Shown here: positions 47,609 through 56,494 of the stretch, one piece after another
Numbering within the stretch: the first letter of the stretch is position 1
Layout of the letters: each line of letters starts with the position of its first letter
Origin: Fen-178 sp963722575
Lineage (GTDB): Bacteria > Acidobacteriota > Terriglobia > Bryobacterales > Bryobacteraceae
Length of the DNA stretch: 64,000 nucleotides
Direction: 5' to 3'
Assembly (NCBI GenBank): GCA_963722575.1
Contig: CAVRNR010000005.1
Location: 496,001 to 560,000, forward strand
The notes under the pieces: model-generated
What the model saw: only the letters and a program-made list of their open reading frames with translations
Told to the model about the DNA's origin: nothing
Database searches by the model: none
Program-made: the position numbers and the translations under genes

Positions 47609-48870
47609 AGCTCCTCGTCACCGGCGTGAGTCACAAGACGGCGCCCGTCGAGGTGCGCGAATGTCTCGCCTTCCGCGACGAAGCGCTCCCCGCCGCGCTG
47701 GCCGATCTGAAAGCGCGCGAGGGCGTCGCCGAAGCCCTGATCCTCTCCACCTGCAACCGCGTCGAGGTCATCGTCACCACCGAGGACAGCGCCGACCCGC
47801 GCGCCATCGTCGATGCCTTCCTCGCCGATCACAAGGCCGTCAGCCCCGATACCATCGGTCCGCATCTCTACCGCTACGAGGGCCGCGACGCCATCCATCA
47901 CCTCTTCCGCGTGGCCTCGAGCCTCGATTCGATGGTGGTCGGCGAGCCTCAGATCCTGGGACAGCTCAAAGCCGCTTACGCCGCCGCCAAGGATTCCGGC
48001 GCGGTCTGCGGCTGGCTCGAAGGCCTGCTCGCGCGCGCCTTCAGCGTGGCCAAGCGCGTGCGCTCCGAGACCGGCATCGGCCAGATGGCCGTATCGGTGA
48101 GTTACGCCGCCGTGGAGCTGGCGCGCAAGATTTTCGGATCGCTCGCCAACCGCACGGTCATGATTGCGGGCGCCGGCAAGATGTCGGAGCTGGCCGCGCG
48201 CCACCTGCGCCGCTCCGGCGCGTCTCACGTCTTCGTCACCAACCGCACCTACGAGCACGCCCTCGAAATGGCCGCGCTTTTCCAGGGCACGCCGGTCGAA
48301 TACACCCGCTTTGTGGCTATGCTGCCCGAGGTGGATATCCTCATCGCTTCCTCCGGCGCGCCCCACTATATCCTGCACAAGGACGAGATGCAGCGCGTCA
48401 TCGCCGCGCGCCGCAACCGCCCCGTGTTCCTCATCGATATCGCCGTTCCGCGCAACATCGAGCCCTCGGTCAACGAAATCGACAACGTCTTCCTCTACGA
48501 TATCGACGACCTCCAGGAGGTGGTGAACGCCAACCTGCGCGAGCGCATGAAAGCGGCCGAGCGCGCCGAAGAGCTGGTGGCCGAAGAGGTGGAGCGCACC
48601 ATGGCGCGGCTCAAGGTGGCCGATGTCACCCCCACCATCGTCGGTTTGCAGGAGCAGCTCGAGCAGATCCGCACGGGCGAAATCGAAAAGGCGCGGCGTA
48701 AGTACGGCCCCTTCACACCGGAGCAGGAGCAGGCCATCGAGGCGCTTACCCACGGCATCATGAACAAAATCGCGCACGGACCGATTTCCGAAATCCGCAA
48801 CCATGCCGGCCACCCCGAGGGCGCGCACGTCATCGCCGCCATCCGCAAGGCCTTCCACCTTCAGGATTGA
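47605..48870 (+). CDS. hemA: Glutamyl-tRNA reductase
   Basis: The 421-aa enzyme reduces glutamyl-tRNA to glutamate-1-semialdehyde, the first step of C5 tetrapyrrole synthesis. The catalytic cysteine is in LILSTCNRVEV; other landmarks are GVSHKTAPVEVRE, FRVASSLDSMVVGEPQILGQLK and the NADPH region MIAGAGKMSELAARHL. A C-terminal helical dimerisation domain follows. The start at 47605 gives MKLLVTGVSHK; the longer frame belongs to ccsA. Confidence 0.96.
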   Translation: MKLLVTGVSHKTAPVEVRECLAFRDEALPAALADLKAREGVAEALILSTCNRVEVIVTTEDSADPRAIVDAFLADHKAVSPDTIGPHLYRYEGRDAIHHLFRVASSLDSMVVGEPQILGQLKAAYAAAKDSGAVCGWLEGLLARAFSVAKRVRSETGIGQMAVSVSYAAVELARKIFGSLANRTVMIAGAGKMSELAARHLRRSGASHVFVTNRTYEHALEMAALFQGTPVEYTRFVAMLPEVDILIASSGAPHYILHKDEMQRVIAARRNRPVFLIDIAVPRNIEPSVNEIDNVFLYDIDDLQEVVNANLRERMKAAERAEELVAEEVERTMARLKVADVTPTIVGLQEQLEQIRTGEIEKARRKYGPFTPEQEQAIEALTHGIMNKIAHGPISEIRNHAGHPEGAHVIAAIRKAFHLQD

Positions 48871-48900
48871 TTCATGCTGAACGTCGGAAGCCATGAAGAA

Positions 48901-48953
48901 ATGGGCAAGCTAAAGCATGCCCCACCTGGTGGGGCATGCTTTAGCTTGCCCAT
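48901..48953. repeat. GKLKHAPP palindromic element, perfect two-arm copy at the start of hemC
   Basis: Perfect 26-nt arms (48901-48926 and 48928-48953) around a single T. It directly continues into a second palindrome, ATCGCCCGC-TT-GCGGGCGAT (48952-48971). Together they cover 71 nt between hemA (stop 48870) and the conserved hemC core, and should form a very stable hairpin in mRNA. Confidence 0.93.
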
Positions 48954-49875
48954 CGCCCGCTTGCGGGCGATTTCTTCACAGCTCGTCATCGCATCGCGCG
49001 GTTCGCAGCTTGCACTGTGGCAGGCCCGTTGGGTGGAGCGGCAGCTCACCGCCGCCGGTCGCGTGTGCCGCATCGAAATCGTCAAGACCACCGGCGACAA
49101 GATCACCGACGTGCCGCTCGCCAAGGTCGGGACCAAGGGTCTCTTCACCAAGGAGATTGAGGAAGCCCTGCTCGACGGCCGCGCCGATCTCGCCGTGCAC
49201 AGCCTGAAAGATCTGCCCACCGAGCTGCCCGCGGGCCTGGTGCTGGCCGCCGTGCCCCAGCGCGAGGACCCTCGCGACGCCGTGGTGGGCCGCCCGCTGG
49301 CCGATCTGCCTGCCGGCGCCCGGGTCGGAACCAGCTCCTTGCGCCGCGCCGCGCAACTGCGCCGGCTCCGTCCGGACCTCACCGTGGAATCGGTGCGCGG
49401 CAATCTCGACACGCGTCTGCGCAAGCTCGATGCAGGCCAGTACGACGCCATCCTGCTGGCCGCCGCCGGCTTGCAGCGCCTCGGCTGGGCCGGCCGCATC
49501 GCGGAAATTCTGCCGCCGGATGTAATGTGCCCCGCCGTCGGCCAGGGAGCGCTGGCCATCGAGACGCGCGCCAGCAGCCCCGGGTTCGACGCCTGCGCCG
49601 CGCTGGACCACCCCGCCACGCACGCCGCCGTCACGGCCGAGCGAGCCTTGCTGGCCGCGCTCGGCGGCGGATGCCAGGTGCCCATCGGCGCGCATGCCAC
49701 AGTGAACGGCGCCCGCCTGCGCCTCGAAGCCATGGTGGCCTCGCCCGACGGCGCAGAGTTGGTGCGCGGCGAGTGCGAAGGCCCTGTCGCCGAAGCGGAG
49801 CTGATCGGCCGCAACCTCGGCGCCGAACTGCTCGACCGCGGCGCGCGCCAGATCCTGGAAAGGGTATATGAGTAA
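48901..49875 (+). CDS. hemC: Porphobilinogen deaminase (hydroxymethylbilane synthase), N-terminus within a palindromic repeat
   Basis: The enzyme core starts at QLVIASRGSQLALWQARWVE and has KTTGDKITDVPLAKVG, LFTKEIEEALLDGRADLAVHS, GTSSLRRAAQLRRLRPDL and the dipyrromethane cofactor cysteine in GGGCQVPIGAHA (Cys258). The family normally starts a few residues before VIASRGS. Here the only starts are ATG 48901 (first base of the GKLKHAPP palindrome, 324 aa), ATG 48874 further upstream, and TTG 48961 just before the core (304 aa). The ATG at 48901 gives MGKLKHAPPGGACFSLPIA as extension. Ribosome sites are weak for all three. Confidence 0.9.
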   Translation: MGKLKHAPPGGACFSLPIARLRAISSQLVIASRGSQLALWQARWVERQLTAAGRVCRIEIVKTTGDKITDVPLAKVGTKGLFTKEIEEALLDGRADLAVHSLKDLPTELPAGLVLAAVPQREDPRDAVVGRPLADLPAGARVGTSSLRRAAQLRRLRPDLTVESVRGNLDTRLRKLDAGQYDAILLAAAGLQRLGWAGRIAEILPPDVMCPAVGQGALAIETRASSPGFDACAALDHPATHAAVTAERALLAALGGGCQVPIGAHATVNGARLRLEAMVASPDGAELVRGECEGPVAEAELIGRNLGAELLDRGARQILERVYE

Positions 49876-51373
49876 GGTCTATCTCATCGGCGCCGGCCCC
49901 GGCGATCCGGAGCTCATCACCATCAAAGGCCGCCGCATCCTCGAACAAGCCGACGCCGTCTTCTTCGACCACCTTTCCCCCGCCGCGCTCCTCGATCTCG
50001 CCCCGTCCCACGCCGAGCGCATCTATGCCGGCAAGAAGCAGTCCGCCCACGCCTTCACCCAGGAAGAGGTCTGCGCCATGCTCATCGAGCGCGCGCGCCG
50101 CGGCCTCACCGTGGTCCGCCTCAAGGGCGGCGATCCCTTCATCTTCGGACGCGGCGGCGAAGAGGCCGAAGCCCTGGCCGCCGCCGGCATCCCCTTCGAG
50201 ATCGTCCCCGGCGTCACCACCCCGCTGGGCATCGCCGCTTACACCGGCGTGCCGCTCACGTATCGCGAGCTTACTTCCGCCGTCACCTTCGTCACCGGCC
50301 ACGCCGTCGCCGGCATCGATTGGGACAAGGTGGGCCAAGCCGAAACGCTGGTGATTCTCATGGGTCTCACCAAGTTTCCCCAGATCGCGCGTGAGCTGAT
50401 GGCGCACGGCCGTTCCCCCGAAACCCCCGCCATGGCCGTCCGCTGGGCCACCCGCCCCGACCAGCAGACCCTCACCGGCACGCTCGCTACCCTGCCCGGC
50501 CTCATCGCCGCACACGCCATGAAGCCCCCGGCCAGCATCATCGTGGGCGAGGTGGTGCGCCTGCGCGACAAGCTCAACTGGTACGAGCGCCTGCCCCTTT
50601 TCGGCAAGCGCATCGTGGTGACCCGCGCCAAAGGCCAGGCCGGCGCTCTTTCCGCGCGCTTCGCCGCCCTGGGCGCCGCGGCCATCGAAATACCCACAAT
50701 TGCGATTCGCCCCGCCGCCGACTACGCCGCGCTCGACCGCGCCATCGCCAATCTCTCCTCCTACGACTGGCTGATCTTCACCAGCGCCAACGGCGTCCGC
50801 TTCTTCCTGGACCGCCTGGACCATTCCGCCACCGACCTGCGCGCGCTGCGGGGAAGGCTCTGCGCCATCGGCCCCGCCACGCGCGCCGCCATCGAGACGC
50901 TGCACCTGAAAGTGGACCTGATGGGCAAGGAGTACGTCGCCGAAAGCCTGCTCGAAGCCTTCGCGCCTTACGATCTCGCCGGGAAGGTGGTTCTGCTGCC
51001 GCGCGCCGCCGTGGCCCGCGACCTGGTGCCCGCGGAACTGGCCCGCCGCGGCGCTCATGTCGACGTGGTGGAAGCCTACCGCACCGTGGTTCCGGACGAG
51101 GCCGCCCGACAGCTCCGCGAAGTCTTCGACGCCGCCCCCAAACCCGATTGCATCACCTTCACCAGTTCCTCCACGGTCGAGAATTTCGTGGCCGCCGCGG
51201 GCGCGGGAACGCTCGCCGGCGTCCCGGTGGTTTCCATCGGCCCGGTCACCACGCGCACCGCCCGCGCTCTCGGCATTGAGGTGACGGCGGAGGCGCGCGT
51301 CTTCACCGTCGATGGCCTTGTGGAAGCCGTCCTCGGGTTGTACACTAAGGTGACTCCCCCGACAACCGAATGA
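49868..51373 (+). CDS. cobA-hemD: Fused uroporphyrinogen-III C-methyltransferase / uroporphyrinogen-III synthase
   Basis: The 501-aa protein has an N-terminal SUMT domain (about residues 1-240: VYLIGAGPGDPELITIKG, VVRLKGGDPFIFGRGGEEAEAL, VPGVTTPLGIAAYTGVPLT) and a C-terminal HemD domain (about 250-500: IVVTRAKGQAGALSARFAALGA, WLIFTSANGVRFFLDRL, ITFTSSSTVENF). The fusion makes uroporphyrinogen III and starts its methylation towards sirohaem or cobalamin. The ATG overlaps the hemC end by 8 nt, and the end overlaps udk. Confidence 0.95.
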   Translation: MSKVYLIGAGPGDPELITIKGRRILEQADAVFFDHLSPAALLDLAPSHAERIYAGKKQSAHAFTQEEVCAMLIERARRGLTVVRLKGGDPFIFGRGGEEAEALAAAGIPFEIVPGVTTPLGIAAYTGVPLTYRELTSAVTFVTGHAVAGIDWDKVGQAETLVILMGLTKFPQIARELMAHGRSPETPAMAVRWATRPDQQTLTGTLATLPGLIAAHAMKPPASIIVGEVVRLRDKLNWYERLPLFGKRIVVTRAKGQAGALSARFAALGAAAIEIPTIAIRPAADYAALDRAIANLSSYDWLIFTSANGVRFFLDRLDHSATDLRALRGRLCAIGPATRAAIETLHLKVDLMGKEYVAESLLEAFAPYDLAGKVVLLPRAAVARDLVPAELARRGAHVDVVEAYRTVVPDEAARQLREVFDAAPKPDCITFTSSSTVENFVAAAGAGTLAGVPVVSIGPVTTRTARALGIEVTAEARVFTVDGLVEAVLGLYTKVTPPTTE

Positions 51374-51993
51374 GAGCGCACATCATCGGCATCGCCGGTC
51401 CGTCCAGCTCCGGGAAGACCGAGCTGGCCAAACAGCTTGTGCGGAAGCTGCCCGGGACCTCCATCGTTTCGCTCGATTCCTACTACCGCGGCATGGAAGA
51501 AATTTCGCTCGTTGAACGCAAGAAGGTGAACTTCGACCATCCCGACTCCCTGGACTGGGAACTCCTCCACCAGCACCTCCAGGCCATCGCCGCCGGCCGC
51601 CCCTTCGACGAGCCGGTCTACTCTTTCGCGGATTACGCCCGCACCACCGGGACCAGACGCATCGAGCCCAGCGAGTTCGTAATTGTCGAGGGCCTTTTCG
51701 TTCTCTACTGGCCCGAGCTGCGCGCCATGCTCGATACCAAGGTGTACGTCCGGACCGATGCCGGCGTGTGCTTCGATCGCCGCTTGGCGCGCGACGTGGC
51801 CGAGCGCGGACGCACCCCCGAATCGGTGCGCGAGCAGTACCTGCGGACGGTGCTGCCCAGCGCCGAATGGTTCGTTTACCCCACCATGAAATACGCCGAC
51901 TTGGTGGTTTCAGGCGAAGAGCCGTTCGCGACATCCACCGGCGCAGTTTTGAGCGCCCTTGACAAGGCTCTGGCCGCCGCCGGCGGAAGATGA
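51370..51993 (+). CDS. udk: Uridine kinase
   Basis: The 207-aa kinase has the P-loop GIAGPSSSGKTELA, the SLDSYYR motif, NFDHPDSLDWELL and the FVIVEGLFVLYWPELR strand, all typical of the uridine kinase/phosphoribulokinase group. It phosphorylates uridine or cytidine in pyrimidine salvage. It overlaps the upstream fusion gene and the downstream ATPase gene (ATGA each), so it may be transcribed with the haem operon. Confidence 0.92.
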   Translation: MRAHIIGIAGPSSSGKTELAKQLVRKLPGTSIVSLDSYYRGMEEISLVERKKVNFDHPDSLDWELLHQHLQAIAAGRPFDEPVYSFADYARTTGTRRIEPSEFVIVEGLFVLYWPELRAMLDTKVYVRTDAGVCFDRRLARDVAERGRTPESVREQYLRTVLPSAEWFVYPTMKYADLVVSGEEPFATSTGAVLSALDKALAAAGGR

Positions 51994-53144
51994 CGAACTC
52001 CCCCTTCCTGACGCGTGTGGTGCTCAAGAACTATAAGAGCATCGAAGCCTGCGACGTGGATCTCCATTCGCTCACGTTTCTGGTAGGCGCGAACGGCGCC
52101 GGCAAAAGCAATTTTCTGGACGCCCCGCGTTTCGTCGCCGATGCCCTGCGCACGTCTCTCGACCATGCCCTGCGCGAACGAGGCGGCATTCAGGAAGTGC
52201 GGCGAAGGACCGGCGGCCATCCCACGCATTTCGGAATCCGCCTGGAGTTCGCCGTCCCTGGTGGCCCCGCCGGAAGCTACGCATTCCGCATTGGAGCCAA
52301 GGCCAGCGGGGCCTTCGAGGTGCAACACGAAGAGGGCGTGCTGAGCGGAACCGAGCCGTTGTCGGGCGATGTGCGATTCAGCGTCCCCGGAGCGGCCCCC
52401 GCCTCCGACCGTCTCTACCTGCCCGACGCCCCCGCCGAATTCCGGCCGGTTTGCGACGCGCTGGCGCGCATGGCGTTCTACAGCCCTAACGCCGAGCGGA
52501 TCAAGGACCTGCAACTGCCCGACGCCGGCGAGTTACTGGCGCGCGATGGAAGCAACCTCGCCTCGGTGCTGGATCGCATGGCCAAGCGCCAGCCGGAAGC
52601 CAGATCCAGAATTGAGGAGTATCTTTCCAAGATTGTGCCGGGCGTACGCGGCGTCGAAGTGAGCCACGTGGGCCCGCGCGAGACCTTGGAATTCCGCCAG
52701 GACGTTCCCGACCCCGAGAACCCCTGGCGATTCCTCGCCGGCAGCATGTCGGACGGAACTCTGCGCGCGCTGGCCACGATGGCTGCGTTGTTCCAGTCCG
52801 GCGCCGTGCCATTGGTAGCCCTGGAAGAGCCCGCCGCCACTCTGCACCCCGCCGCGGCCGCGGTTTTGCTGGACGCCTTACTGGAAGCCGCCTCGCTCCG
52901 CCAGGTGTTAGTCACGAGTCACAACGCGGACTTGCTCGACAGTCCCAAAGTGAAAGCCGCTAACGTGCTGGTGGTCCTGGCAGAGAACGGCAACACGCGC
53001 ATCGGCCCGCTGGACGCAGTTGGAGCCGAAGCGCTGGAGCAACAACTTCACACGGCGGGGGAGTTACTGCGCACGGATCAGGTGCGGCCCGACACCGAGA
53101 TCTCCACCCGGCAAATGAGGCTGTTTGATGAAGGCGGGGTGTAA
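51990..53144 (+). CDS. AAA_21-type ATPase (RecF/OLD-like ABC ATPase)
   Basis: The 384-aa protein begins with FLTRVVLKNYKSIEACDVDL and the Walker A LVGANGAGKSN (residues 31-41). The ABC signature (GSMSDGTLRALATM), Walker B with glutamate (LVALEEPAATLHP) and the H-loop (VLVTSHNADLLDS) follow. No Toprim nuclease is fused, unlike OLD proteins, and no DUF4276 partner gene follows. It overlaps udk upstream. Such ATPases occur in DNA repair and anti-phage systems; the role here is open. Confidence 0.82.
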   Translation: MTNSPFLTRVVLKNYKSIEACDVDLHSLTFLVGANGAGKSNFLDAPRFVADALRTSLDHALRERGGIQEVRRRTGGHPTHFGIRLEFAVPGGPAGSYAFRIGAKASGAFEVQHEEGVLSGTEPLSGDVRFSVPGAAPASDRLYLPDAPAEFRPVCDALARMAFYSPNAERIKDLQLPDAGELLARDGSNLASVLDRMAKRQPEARSRIEEYLSKIVPGVRGVEVSHVGPRETLEFRQDVPDPENPWRFLAGSMSDGTLRALATMAALFQSGAVPLVALEEPAATLHPAAAAVLLDALLEAASLRQVLVTSHNADLLDSPKVKAANVLVVLAENGNTRIGPLDAVGAEALEQQLHTAGELLRTDQVRPDTEISTRQMRLFDEGGV

Positions 53145-53170
53145 CTACAACACCGTTAACTTAAAGGATG

Positions 53171-53261
53171 GCATCCCGATGCTTCCCGAACGCCGTTTCG
53201 GGCCACTGAGCCCGGCTGGTGGTGAAAAGGGATGCTCGCACGAGCGATCAGGGGCCTGATC
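53171..53261. other. Structured intergenic segment between two ATPase genes
   Basis: Nested stems: GCATCCC/GGGATGC (53171-53177 / 53229-53235) encloses CCCGAA/TTCGGG (53185-53190 / 53197-53202), which competes with CGGGC/GCCCG (53199-53203 / 53210-53214). A separate palindrome GATCAGG-GG-CCTGATC follows at 53246-53261. It may be a non-coding RNA, an attenuator or an operator of the next gene. Confidence 0.45.
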
Positions 53262-53337
53262 CCGCCGGTTGAGATGTGGTCTAATTCTCGTAGGCAGCAC
53301 GCTAGGCCTCAAGAGCCGCGGCGTCGGGGATCGGGAG

Positions 53338-55668
53338 ATGATTGATAGAATCGGGCTGATCAGAAACATCGGGCAATTCGACTCGGTCAGCTCCGGCGCG
53401 AATATCCCGCTCGCGCGTCTTACCGTGGTCTACGCCGAGAACGGCAGAGGTAAGACGACCCTCGCAGCAGTTTTGCGTTCGTTAGCAACGGGCGACCCAG
53501 TCCCGATCGCGGAGCGGCGCCGGCTTGCCGCGCAGCATCCCCCGCATGTTGTTTTGGACTGCGATGGCGGTCCTCCGGCGGCGATGTTCCAGAACAACGC
53601 CTGGAACCGCACGGTACCGAACCTAGTCGTGTTCGACGACATATTTGTTGACCAGAACGTCTACTCGGGTCTCGCCGTTGAGGCGGGACACCGTCAGAGC
53701 TTGCACGAGCTGATCCTTGGCGCTCAGGCGGTGACGCTAAACCGGTACCTACAGCAGCTCATCGCGCGGATTGAAGGCCACATTACTGCACTGAGGGAAA
53801 AAGCGTCCGCGATACCAACCGCGGAACGAGGAGCGCTTTCGGTAGATGACTTCTGTGCGCTTCCGGCATGCACGGAAATCGATGTGGAGATCGAGGCTAC
53901 AGAGCGCAGCTTGGCAGCAGTCCGTGAGCAGGATCCGATTCGGAACACGCCGATCTTCGACACACTGAGCCTGCCGGCTTTCGACGTCGCAGCGATCGAC
54001 AGGACCCTTGAGCAGGGCTTACCCTCGCTTGATGCGGCTGCCGCGGCACAGGTACAAGTTCATTTAGCAGGGTTGGGTCCGGGCGGCGAGACATGGATAG
54101 GCGAGGGCATGCGGCGCGTACCGCAGCCGACCACAGCGACGGCGATGACCACCTGCCCGTTCTGCGCGCAGGATCTTACCGGGTCCCCCCTCATCAACCA
54201 CTATCGCGTGTACTTCAGCGCTGCATACGCCGACCTGAAACGCAGGGTTTCGGATGCTCTTGAGCAGATCAATCGCACTCATGGGAACGACCTCCCGGCG
54301 GCGTTCGAGCGAGCTGTTAGGATCGCTGTGGAGCGACGGCAGTTTTGGTCGCGGTTTTGCGATCTGCCAGAAATCGCTGTCGACACGGCGGCGATCGTGC
54401 GCGATTGGCGATCTGCACGCGAAGCTGTCGCAGCAGCACTGAATGGAAAGCAGGCCGCGCCGCTTGAGCCTATGATGCTTGCACAGGAGGCGCGGGCCGC
54501 CGTTACGGCATACGAAGCCCACCGGCAGGCGATCGCGGGGCTCAGCTCTGCTCTCCAGCAGGCAAATGGGGCGATTCGGGTGACCAAGGAGCGGGCGGCA
54601 GCGGGCAACCCAGCAGCAATCGCCGCCGATCTCTCCCGGCTCAAGGCCGTGAAAGCGCGGCAGACTCCCATGATCGCGGCGCTTTGTGATGACTATCTGA
54701 CCGAAAGGGCCGCCAAGACGGAAACTGAGCAGCTGCGGGACCAAACCCGAGCCTCGCTCGACCGGTACAGAACGACTGTGTTCGCTAGCTACGAGAACGC
54801 CGTGAATCTGTATCTGGAGCGCTTCAACACGGCCCTCCGGCTGGACAGCATGACTTCAGCGAACACGAGAGGGGGGCCGACTTGCACCTACAACGTGCTC
54901 ATCAACGACACGCCCGTGGCCGTGGGGGGCGCAGCGTCGCCGGGCCAGCCTTCGTTCCGCAACACCCTGAGCTCGGGAGATCGCAATTCGCTGGCCCTCG
55001 CATTCTTCTTCGCGTCTCTGGACCAGGACCCTGCGCTGGGCAACAAGGTCGTAGTGATCGATGACCCGATATCGAGCCTCGACGACCACCGCTGCTTGCC
55101 CACGGTACAAGAGATACGACGCCTTGTTGAACGGGCTGGCCAGGTGATTGTGCTCTCTCACAACAAGCCGCTCCTATGCCGCATCTGGGAGGGGACGGCC
55201 CACACGATTCGCGCCGCGCTTCAGGTGGCGCGCGACGGAGCGGGATCGACCATGCGCTCGTGGGATGTCGACCAGGACTGCGTCACCGAACATGATCGGC
55301 GCCACGCGATGCTGCGCGAGTACCTTGTCGGCGGCACACCCAACAATCGGGAAGTCGCGAGAGCCATCCGTCCTTTGCTGGAGGCGTTCCTTCGCGTGGC
55401 ATGCCCGGAGTATTTCCCTCCAGGAACGCTACTTGGCCCGTTCCGCAATCTGTGCGCCCAGCGAGTCGGCACGTCGCAGCAGGTTCTGGATGCACAAGCG
55501 GTTCAGGAGCTGGGGGACCTCGTCGAGTACGCGAACAGATTCCATCACGACACGAATGTGGCTTGGGAAACGGAAGCAATCAACGACGGTGAATTGCAGG
55601 GCTTCGTACGGCGAGGGTTGCGGTTCGCGACACCGTTCGTTCCGCGCACCTTATCGGCACGGCCTTAG
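53338..55668 (+). CDS. AAA_13-family ATPase, RloC/PrrC-like (candidate anticodon nuclease)
   Basis: The 776-aa protein has Walker A (VVYAENGRGKTT, residues 31-41), long coiled coils with a CPFC pair at Cys273-Cys276 (zinc-hook-like), the ABC signature NTLSSGDRNSLALAFF, Walker B VVVIDDPISSLDDH and H-loop VIVLSHNKPLL. The C-terminal domain contains Arg678-x3-Glu682 (IRPLLEAF) and His736/His737 (NRFHHDT), a layout like the R-x3-E...H triad of PrrC/RloC anticodon nucleases. The ATG at 53338 (GGGAG nearby) gives the family N-terminus. No hsd genes are adjacent. ATPase family firm; nuclease activity is inference. Confidence 0.82.
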   Translation: MIDRIGLIRNIGQFDSVSSGANIPLARLTVVYAENGRGKTTLAAVLRSLATGDPVPIAERRRLAAQHPPHVVLDCDGGPPAAMFQNNAWNRTVPNLVVFDDIFVDQNVYSGLAVEAGHRQSLHELILGAQAVTLNRYLQQLIARIEGHITALREKASAIPTAERGALSVDDFCALPACTEIDVEIEATERSLAAVREQDPIRNTPIFDTLSLPAFDVAAIDRTLEQGLPSLDAAAAAQVQVHLAGLGPGGETWIGEGMRRVPQPTTATAMTTCPFCAQDLTGSPLINHYRVYFSAAYADLKRRVSDALEQINRTHGNDLPAAFERAVRIAVERRQFWSRFCDLPEIAVDTAAIVRDWRSAREAVAAALNGKQAAPLEPMMLAQEARAAVTAYEAHRQAIAGLSSALQQANGAIRVTKERAAAGNPAAIAADLSRLKAVKARQTPMIAALCDDYLTERAAKTETEQLRDQTRASLDRYRTTVFASYENAVNLYLERFNTALRLDSMTSANTRGGPTCTYNVLINDTPVAVGGAASPGQPSFRNTLSSGDRNSLALAFFFASLDQDPALGNKVVVIDDPISSLDDHRCLPTVQEIRRLVERAGQVIVLSHNKPLLCRIWEGTAHTIRAALQVARDGAGSTMRSWDVDQDCVTEHDRRHAMLREYLVGGTPNNREVARAIRPLLEAFLRVACPEYFPPGTLLGPFRNLCAQRVGTSQQVLDAQAVQELGDLVEYANRFHHDTNVAWETEAINDGELQGFVRRGLRFATPFVPRTLSARP

Positions 55669-55867
55669 GCTTCGAATTGCAGACGGGCTTCTGGAGGAGG
55701 CCCCCTCGCAATGATCACATATCTGTCGCGAATCCCCTTCCCATGAGCGAAGCCACCGAACGTCCCCATGTAGGGGGCCTGGCCAGCCGGGTTCCGGGCG
55801 GCTCCGTCCACTCGGAAGTCGACCGGGAATCTGACGCTTGCGCCCTACCGAGGTTCCGGGGCGCCCA

Positions 55868-56080
55868 TCACGCCAGGATCAGGCGCCGCCCCTTCGGTTC
55901 TGGAATCGGATCGCCGAACTCCTTGGCGGTGTCGATCCAGAGGCGAATTGCGTCCTGTGCGTTGCCGAGCGCGGCTTCCTGGGTGACGCCGTGCGCCATA
56001 CACCCAGGAAGTTCCGGCGCCTCCGCGATGAAAGCCCGGTCTTCGTCGCTCCAATAGATAATGACTTCGAATTTGATCAT
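55868..56080 (-). CDS. hicB: HicB-like antitoxin
   Basis: The 70-aa protein is a small HicB/UPF0150 domain: IYWSDEDRAFIAEAPELPGCMAHGVTQEAAL, followed by the helix GNAQDAIRLWIDTAKE. It lacks the C-terminal DNA-binding part of longer HicB proteins. No HicA toxin gene (about 60-80 aa with a double-stranded RNA-binding fold) is visible next to it; the upstream genes are HigA/HigB. It is either an orphan or works with a toxin elsewhere. Confidence 0.8.
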   Translation of the reverse strand: MIKFEVIIYWSDEDRAFIAEAPELPGCMAHGVTQEAALGNAQDAIRLWIDTAKEFGDPIPEPKGRRLILA

Positions 56081-56125
56081 GGTCGCGAAATCCTGGCGAA
56101 CGCTCGCGGCCTTCCGCCGCGATTC

Positions 56126-56485
56126 TCAACTCGCCTTCCGCAGTACGTCCTCCACCGCCTCCGGATGCCTCGCGATGACGGCCAGCAGCACGCGCGTGGG
56201 CGCGTCCGGGCGCGACCGGCCCTGCTCCCAGTTTCTGAGCGTGGCCGGAGGGAAACCAAATTTGGTCGCGAATTGCGCCTGGCTGAGACCCATCTTGGCC
56301 CGGACCTCCCGTACGTCCACATCCGGCACATGCACCAGCGTCACGCGGACGTTATCGTTCTCACCGCGCGTCCACCGAATCGCCTGCTCCAGCCCCTCGA
56401 TGATGCGCGCGCCGACGGTGGACCGCTTTTTCGCGACTCGGCCCACCCTCTTCGCCGCCCGCTTGGTTTTCGCCTTCGTGTTCAC
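56126..56485 (-). CDS. higA: HigA-like antitoxin, XRE-type HTH
   Basis: The 119-aa protein has a basic N-terminus (KTKRAAKRVGRVAKKR) and a C-terminal helix-turn-helix (VREVRAKMGLSQAQFATKFGFPPATLRNWEQGRSRPDAP), as in NadS/HigA antitoxins paired with HigB-2-type toxins. It should bind its own promoter and neutralise HigB. It lies 9 nt downstream of the toxin gene, the toxin-first order typical for HigBA. Confidence 0.87.
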   Translation of the reverse strand: MNTKAKTKRAAKRVGRVAKKRSTVGARIIEGLEQAIRWTRGENDNVRVTLVHVPDVDVREVRAKMGLSQAQFATKFGFPPATLRNWEQGRSRPDAPTRVLLAVIARHPEAVEDVLRKAS

Positions 56486-56494
56486 TGTGCCCTC

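Noticed and set aside
47467..48894. 475-codon frame opposite hemA
   Set aside because: Shadow of a certain hemA gene; no domain, no signals.
49631..51058. 475-codon frame opposite hemC and cobA-hemD
   Set aside because: Glycine/alanine-rich antisense translation with no domain; the sense genes are clear.
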